From the NCBI GenBank assembly GCA_008016945.1, contig SSGN01000105.1, positions 1-37,058 of the forward strand: a stretch of 37,058 bases of DNA. Reading direction: 5' to 3'. Shown piece after piece: positions 32,913-37,058 of this stretch (within the stretch, counting starts at the first letter, position 1; each line of letters begins with the position of its first letter). This DNA comes from Flavobacteriales bacterium. GTDB taxonomy: Bacteria > Bacteroidota > Bacteroidia > Flavobacteriales > PHOS-HE28. The notes beneath the pieces are model-generated. The model saw nothing but the letters and a program-made list of their open reading frames with translations. It did not search any database and was not told the origin of the DNA. Position numbers and translations under genes: made by a program.

Positions 32913-33317
32913 TCAGCGCAAGCGGTGTATCAAGGCCTCGATCCCGGCTTCCCACTCCGCGAAGAGCGCCTCGTTCTCTTCCCATAGTTCGCGCAGTTCG
33001 GAAGAATCGCCGAGGATCCGTTCCAGGTGCATCACGGCCACGGGCCTCAACCGCGTTGGGTCCGCATGTTTCACGGCGGTCACCACCTCGGCCAGGGTTT
33101 CCGCATCGTCGCAGGGGTACTCCGTGCCGTTCAAGGCGGCGTCGATCACGGCGCCGCTCACCAACACGCACTGGCCATCGGTGTACTCCAGGTGATCCAC
33201 GTCGGCCACATTGGCGAACCACTCTTCGATCTGCTCCAGCGGGTCCGCGAGGGATAGCGATAGCAGCACGTCGTACGCCGTGTCATCGTCGAAGATCCCG
33301 GTACCCCAAGCTCCCAT
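32913..33317 (-). CDS. DUF4259 protein
   Basis: A 134-residue acidic protein. The N-terminus MGAWGTGIFDDDTAYDVLLS is the DUF4259 hallmark, and the pattern continues with the central alternation of acidic and hydrophobic residues. The family is small, cytosolic and has no known activity. The start lies 12 nt after the cyanophycinase stop, so it is probably read with cphB, although no functional tie to cyanophycin is known. Confidence 0.85.
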   Translation of the reverse strand: MGAWGTGIFDDDTAYDVLLSLSLADPLEQIEEWFANVADVDHLEYTDGQCVLVSGAVIDAALNGTEYPCDDAETLAEVVTAVKHADPTRLRPVAVMHLERILGDSSELRELWEENEALFAEWEAGIEALIHRLR

Positions 33318-33329
33318 GGCGATCCAGCG

Positions 33330-34199
33330 TCAATTGCGCAGGGGCACCTTCACGGCGGTGAACATGCGCTGTTTCACGCTGTAACTGTGTCCCTTGCTGA
33401 TGATGTGTACCCGCATGCCTTCGATGCTGAAGGGTTCTCCTTCCTCCACATCGGCCAGATCGCTGTACGAGATGTCGTGCCCGTCGAAGATCATCACCTG
33501 CCCACTGCCGATGGTCTCCATGTGTTCTCCTTCGGTGATCACCACACCGGTATCCTCGCCCAGTCCGATACCGATGCTGTTGGGGTTGCCCGCCACGGCC
33601 TGCGTCAGTCGGCTGAAGCGGCCGCGCTCCACGAAGTGGCTGTCGATGATCACGTCCTGGATCAATCCGGCGCCTGAGGTCATCTTCACGCCGCCCTTGA
33701 TCAGGCCGCTGGCGCTGTGGCCCTGGTAGATCATGGTGCTGCTCATGCACATGGCGCCCGCGCTGGTTCCGGCGATCACGAACCCCGCTTCCTCGTGGTA
33801 GCGGCGTTTCATCAGTTCCAGAAAGGCGGTGCCACCGAAGATCGTGGTCAGGCGCAGCTGGTTGCCCCCGCTCATCATCACGCCATCGGCCTTGGCTAAG
33901 CGTTTGATCATCTCGGGCTTCACATCCTTGCGGTCGCGGATGTCCAATACATCGATGTCCTGCACACCCAGACGGCCGAAGGCCTCGATATAGTTGGCCC
34001 CCACTTCTTCGGGTATGCTGCTGGCGCTGGTGATCACGGCGATCCGTTTGGATGTGCCACCCACCTCGTTCACCACGCGTTTCAGGATGCCTTCTTCGAT
34101 GAAGTTGTTGTGGAAGACCTTGATGTTGTGTCCTCCTTCAGGCTCCTTGCCTTTGTCCTCGTTCCCGCCGATGGCGATCAGCTTTCCTTTTGGTGTCAT
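33330..34199 (-). CDS. cphB: Cyanophycinase
   Basis: A 289-residue serine peptidase of the S51 family. The nucleophile motif GTSAGA has Ser146, and GGNQ (111-114) with the preceding VMMSG is typical of CphB. Further text such as GLIQDVIIDSHFVERGRFSRL and IGIGLGEDTGVVI matches cyanophycinases, including the conserved glutamate after the serine region. It degrades cyanophycin, a multi-L-arginyl-poly-L-aspartate polymer, to beta-Asp-Arg dipeptides. No signal peptide is seen, so it acts in the cytoplasm. It is divergent from cphA across 385 bp. A TACTTTAG sequence at 34280-34273 may be its -7 box. Confidence 0.94.
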   Translation of the reverse strand: MTPKGKLIAIGGNEDKGKEPEGGHNIKVFHNNFIEEGILKRVVNEVGGTSKRIAVITSASSIPEEVGANYIEAFGRLGVQDIDVLDIRDRKDVKPEMIKRLAKADGVMMSGGNQLRLTTIFGGTAFLELMKRRYHEEAGFVIAGTSAGAMCMSSTMIYQGHSASGLIKGGVKMTSGAGLIQDVIIDSHFVERGRFSRLTQAVAGNPNSIGIGLGEDTGVVITEGEHMETIGSGQVMIFDGHDISYSDLADVEEGEPFSIEGMRVHIISKGHSYSVKQRMFTAVKVPLRN

Positions 34200-34584
34200 G
34201 CTGCATGTTTGCCCCCCGCCCCGTGGCCTGCCCCGCCGGTGTTCCTTGGCGGTAACGGAAGGCCATAGGGCGCTAAAGTAGGGGATGGCCGTGGGAGACC
34301 ACTTTCTCCGGGGGAGTTTTGATGAACAGCCAGCTGTCCCTATCTTCCCCACGCCTGAGGTTCTTGCCAGGGTAAAGGTGAGGGTCCGGTGGTGAAGGAG
34401 GGCGTGCGCGGGGGATGCGGTGCGAGGGTGTGTGCGGACCACCGCCCCTCGCATGCTCCGACCCCATCACGCGTATGCTGTCCTCCGCATACCGGAACCG
34501 GCTATGTGCCACTATCCTGGTTCGGCATTTCAGGTCCGACCATAACAACCAAAACCCACACCGCCGGAAAGCCGGTACCAGCAC
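34200..34584. other. Divergent cphB-cphA control region
   Basis: 385 bp without a gene, holding the probable promoters of both cyanophycin genes. Visible signals are the -7-like TACTTTAG for cphB (34280-34273, one mismatch) and a strong bulged hairpin at 34421-34453 in the cphA leader. No exact TAnnTTTG was found for cphA. Confidence 0.6.
34421..34453 (+). promoter_or_regulatory. Long bulged hairpin in the cphA leader
   Basis: TGCGAGGG (34421-34428) pairs with CCCTCGCA (34446-34453). Inside, GCGG (34434-34437) pairs with CCGC (34442-34445) around an ACCA loop, with a 5-nt TGTGT bulge on one side. Twelve pairs in total. No T-run follows, so it is not a simple terminator; it could be a regulatory RNA element or protein-binding site. 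Confidence 0.5.
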
Positions 34585-37058
34585 ATGCGCATCCTCGAAC
34601 TCAAGGCCATGCGTGGCCCTAACTACTGGTCCGTCAAGCGCCACAACCTCATCGTCATGCGCCTCGACATCGAGGACCTGGAGGAGAAGCCCACCGACAA
34701 GATCCCCGGTTTCCTGGAGCGTATACAGGCCCTGCTGCCCAGCATGTACAGCCACCGGTGCAGCGAAGAGCACGAGGGTGGCTTTTGGGAACGGGTGCAG
34801 CGCGGCACGTGGATGGGCCATGTGATCGAGCACATCGCCCTGGAGATCCAGACGCTCGCAGGCATGGACACCGGCTTCGGCCGTACCCGCAGCACCCGCG
34901 AGCACGGCGTGTACAATGTGGTGTTCAGCTATGTGGAAGAGCCCGTGGGCATGTACGCCGCCAAGGCCGCCGTGCGTATCGCACAGGCGCTGATCGACGG
35001 TTCGCCCTACGACCTGGAGGCGGATCTGCAACAGATGCGCGAGATCCGCGAGGAAAGCCGCCTCGGGCCCAGCACGGGCAGCATCGTGGCCGAAGCCGTG
35101 TCGCGCGGCATCCCGTACCTGCGCCTCAACGGGCAGAGCCTCGTGCAGCTGGGCCACGGCGTGCACCAGAAACGCATCCGCGCCACCATCACCAGCCAGA
35201 CCAGCAACATCGGCGTGGAGATCGCCTGCGACAAGGAAGAGACCAAGCAACTGCTGGAGAGCTACGAGATCCCCGTGCCCAAAGGGCGTGTGGTCCGCAC
35301 CGAAGAAGGGCTCGATGCGGCACTGGACAGCGTGGGCTACCCCTGCGTGATCAAGCCCATCGGCGGCAACCACGGACGCGGCGCCACCATCGGCATCAAG
35401 ACCCCCGACGAGGCCTTGGCCGGGTTCCACAAGGCCAAGGAGATCAGCCGCAGCGTCATCGTGGAACGCTACATCACCGGACTGGATCATCGCCTGCTGG
35501 TCATCAACCACCGCTTCGTGGCCGCCGCCAAGCGCACACCCGCCTGCGTGGTGGGCGACGGCAAGAGCACCATCACCAATCTGGTGGAGGAGGTGAACAA
35601 GGACCCGCGCCGGGGCTATGGTCACGAGAACGTGCTCACCCGGATCGACATCGACGACCACACCCTGAAGTTGTTGGCCCGCCAGAACTACACGCCCGAA
35701 ACCGTGCCCGCCAAGGACGAAGTGGTGTACCTCAAGGCCACGGCCAACCTCAGCACCGGCGGCACCGCCGATGACGTCACCGAGGTCGTGCACCCCTTCA
35801 ACGTCTTCCTCGCCGAGCGCGTCAGCCGCATCATCGACCTCGACATCTGCGGCATCGACATCATGACCGACGACATCACCCAGCCCCTGCGCGACACGGG
35901 TGGTGCCGTGCTGGAGGTGAACGCCGCGCCGGGCTTCCGCATGCACCTGGATCCCACCGGTGGCCTGGGCCGCAACGTGGCCGAGCCCGTCATCGACATG
36001 CTCTTCCCGCCGGGCACCCCGAGCCGCATACCCATCATCGCCATCACCGGCACCAACGGCAAGACCACCACCACCCGCCTCACCGCCCACATCATGCGCA
36101 GCGTGGGCAACAAGGTGGGCATGACCTGCAGCGACGGCGTGTACATCATGAACCGCATGCTCATGACCGGCGACTGCACCGGCCCGGCCAGCGCGCAGTT
36201 CGTGCTCAAGGACCCGCTGGTGGACATGGCCGTGCTGGAAACGGCGCGCGGCGGCCTTGTGCGCAGCGGCCTCGGCTTCGAACATTGCGACGTGGCCATC
36301 GTCACCAACGTGGCGGCCGACCACCTTGGCCTGAAGGACATCCACACCTTGGAGGAGCTGGCCCACGTGAAGAGCACTGTGCCGCGCAGCGTGCGGCAGG
36401 ACGGCTACGCCATCCTCAACGCCGACGACGAGCTGGTGATGGCCATGCGCAAGCAATGCACCGCCAAGATCGCCCTCTTCAGCCTCGACGAGAACAACCG
36501 CCTGATCCGCCAGCACTGCAAACTGGGCGGGCTGGCCGCGATCTACGAGAACGGCTTCATCACCATCAGCAAGGGCGAGTGGAAACTGCGCATCGAGAAG
36601 GCCGTGAACGTGCCGCTCACCTACGGCGGCAAGGCCGTGTTCAACATCCAGAACATCCTGCCCGCCGTGCTGGCCGCCTTCGTGCGCGGGGTGAAGATCG
36701 AAGAGCTGCGCGAGGCGCTGATGACCTTCGTGCCCAGCGCCACCCAGACACCCGGCCGCATGAACCTGTTCCAGTTCCGCAACTTCCAGGTGATCGTGGA
36801 CTACGCACACAACCCGCACGGTTTCGAGGCGCTGGGCAAGTTCCTGAGCAAAGTGCCCGACAGCCCCAAGATCGGCGTCATCGCCGGGGTGGGCGACCGC
36901 CGCGACGAGGACACCGTGAACCTCGGCCGTCTCAGCGCCCGCATGTTCGATGAGATCATCATCCGGCAGGACCGCAACCTGCGCGGCAAGAGCGACGACG
37001 AGATCATCGCCCTGCTGGTGAAGGGCATCCACGAGGTGGACCCCGCCAAGAAGTTCAC
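34585..37058 (+). CDS. cphA: Cyanophycin synthetase (3' end outside window)
   Basis: 824 residues are visible with no stop by the window end; the usual length is about 875, so ~50 residues are missing. The N-terminal domain starts MRILELKAMRGPNYWSVKRH and contains the CphA-typical GFWERVQRGTWMGHVIEHIA. The ATP-grasp domain (~200-480) has Lys257 in VIKPIGGNHGRGATIGI and the metal-binding EVNAAPGFRMHLDPTGG. The Mur-ligase-like domain carries the P-loop GTNGKTTTT (489-497), LETARGGLVRSGLGF and YAHNPHGFEAL. The ATP-grasp domain attaches aspartate to the backbone and the Mur-like domain adds arginine to its side chain. It is divergent from cphB. The start ATG 34585 matches the family N-terminus exactly. 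Confidence 0.95.
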   Translation, partial: MRILELKAMRGPNYWSVKRHNLIVMRLDIEDLEEKPTDKIPGFLERIQALLPSMYSHRCSEEHEGGFWERVQRGTWMGHVIEHIALEIQTLAGMDTGFGRTRSTREHGVYNVVFSYVEEPVGMYAAKAAVRIAQALIDGSPYDLEADLQQMREIREESRLGPSTGSIVAEAVSRGIPYLRLNGQSLVQLGHGVHQKRIRATITSQTSNIGVEIACDKEETKQLLESYEIPVPKGRVVRTEEGLDAALDSVGYPCVIKPIGGNHGRGATIGIKTPDEALAGFHKAKEISRSVIVERYITGLDHRLLVINHRFVAAAKRTPACVVGDGKSTITNLVEEVNKDPRRGYGHENVLTRIDIDDHTLKLLARQNYTPETVPAKDEVVYLKATANLSTGGTADDVTEVVHPFNVFLAERVSRIIDLDICGIDIMTDDITQPLRDTGGAVLEVNAAPGFRMHLDPTGGLGRNVAEPVIDMLFPPGTPSRIPIIAITGTNGKTTTTRLTAHIMRSVGNKVGMTCSDGVYIMNRMLMTGDCTGPASAQFVLKDPLVDMAVLETARGGLVRSGLGFEHCDVAIVTNVAADHLGLKDIHTLEELAHVKSTVPRSVRQDGYAILNADDELVMAMRKQCTAKIALFSLDENNRLIRQHCKLGGLAAIYENGFITISKGEWKLRIEKAVNVPLTYGGKAVFNIQNILPAVLAAFVRGVKIEELREALMTFVPSATQTPGRMNLFQFRNFQVIVDYAHNPHGFEALGKFLSKVPDSPKIGVIAGVGDRRDEDTVNLGRLSARMFDEIIIRQDRNLRGKSDDEIIALLVKGIHEVDPAKKF

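Noticed and set aside
34273..37032. 919-codon reverse-strand frame opposite cphA
   Set aside because: Composition (His, Val, Ala, Gly) is that of an antisense shadow; the forward frame is an unmistakable cyanophycin synthetase.

Overview
The window comes from a GC-rich member of the Bacteroidota, most likely an uncultured Flavobacteriales-type lineage. Three things support this. Two proteins carry type IX secretion (T9SS) C-terminal sorting domains. Many genes are preceded by TAnnTTTG-like -7 boxes in place of the proteobacterial TATAAT. The gene families (PyrR-PyrB pair, STAS plus RNase Z, TPR-PD40-OmpA protein, DUF4920, YtxH/holin-like/AI-2E cluster) are typical of that phylum. No tRNA, rRNA, CRISPR array, transposase or phage gene was seen. 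The gene density and housekeeping content are chromosomal.

Layout. 1-909: 3' end of rpsA. 964-1822: an AT-richer lipoprotein gene with a cysteine-rich tail, set between two near-identical terminator hairpins. 2020-5769: pyrR-pyrB, a STAS protein, a T9SS-secreted protein and RNase Z. 5835-7426: an orphan LuxR-type response regulator and a BadF-type sugar kinase. 7362-13723 (reverse): a membrane patatin-like phospholipase, bifunctional FtcD, a CPBP protease and HutI; HutI and FtcD are the last two steps of histidine breakdown. 13925-20039: aroC, a large AsmA-family protein and a TPR/PD40/OmpA envelope protein, probably one transcript. 20036-22411 (reverse): a TerC-family protein and a GT-C type glycosyltransferase. 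22451-25380: rimK, a T9SS beta-helix protein and a RimB-like retropepsin-fold protein. 25510-27682: DUF4920 lipoprotein-sized protein, PAP2 phosphatase and plant-type isoaspartyl peptidase, with coupled starts and stops. 27723-30437 (reverse): AI-2E transporter, small protein, holin-like protein, YtxH protein and DUF3817 protein. 30438-31174: gene-free and rich in hairpins. 31175-34199 (reverse): AsmA-like protein, DUF4259 protein and cyanophycinase. 34585-end: cyanophycin synthetase, cut by the window edge.

The most notable system is a cyanophycin storage module: synthetase (cphA) divergent from cyanophycinase (cphB), with an isoaspartyl peptidase about 6 kb away that could finish degradation to aspartate and arginine. 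The cphA leader contains a strong bulged hairpin. A second pattern is a set of genes whose -7 box ends only 5-6 nt before the ATG, which predicts leaderless or nearly leaderless mRNAs.
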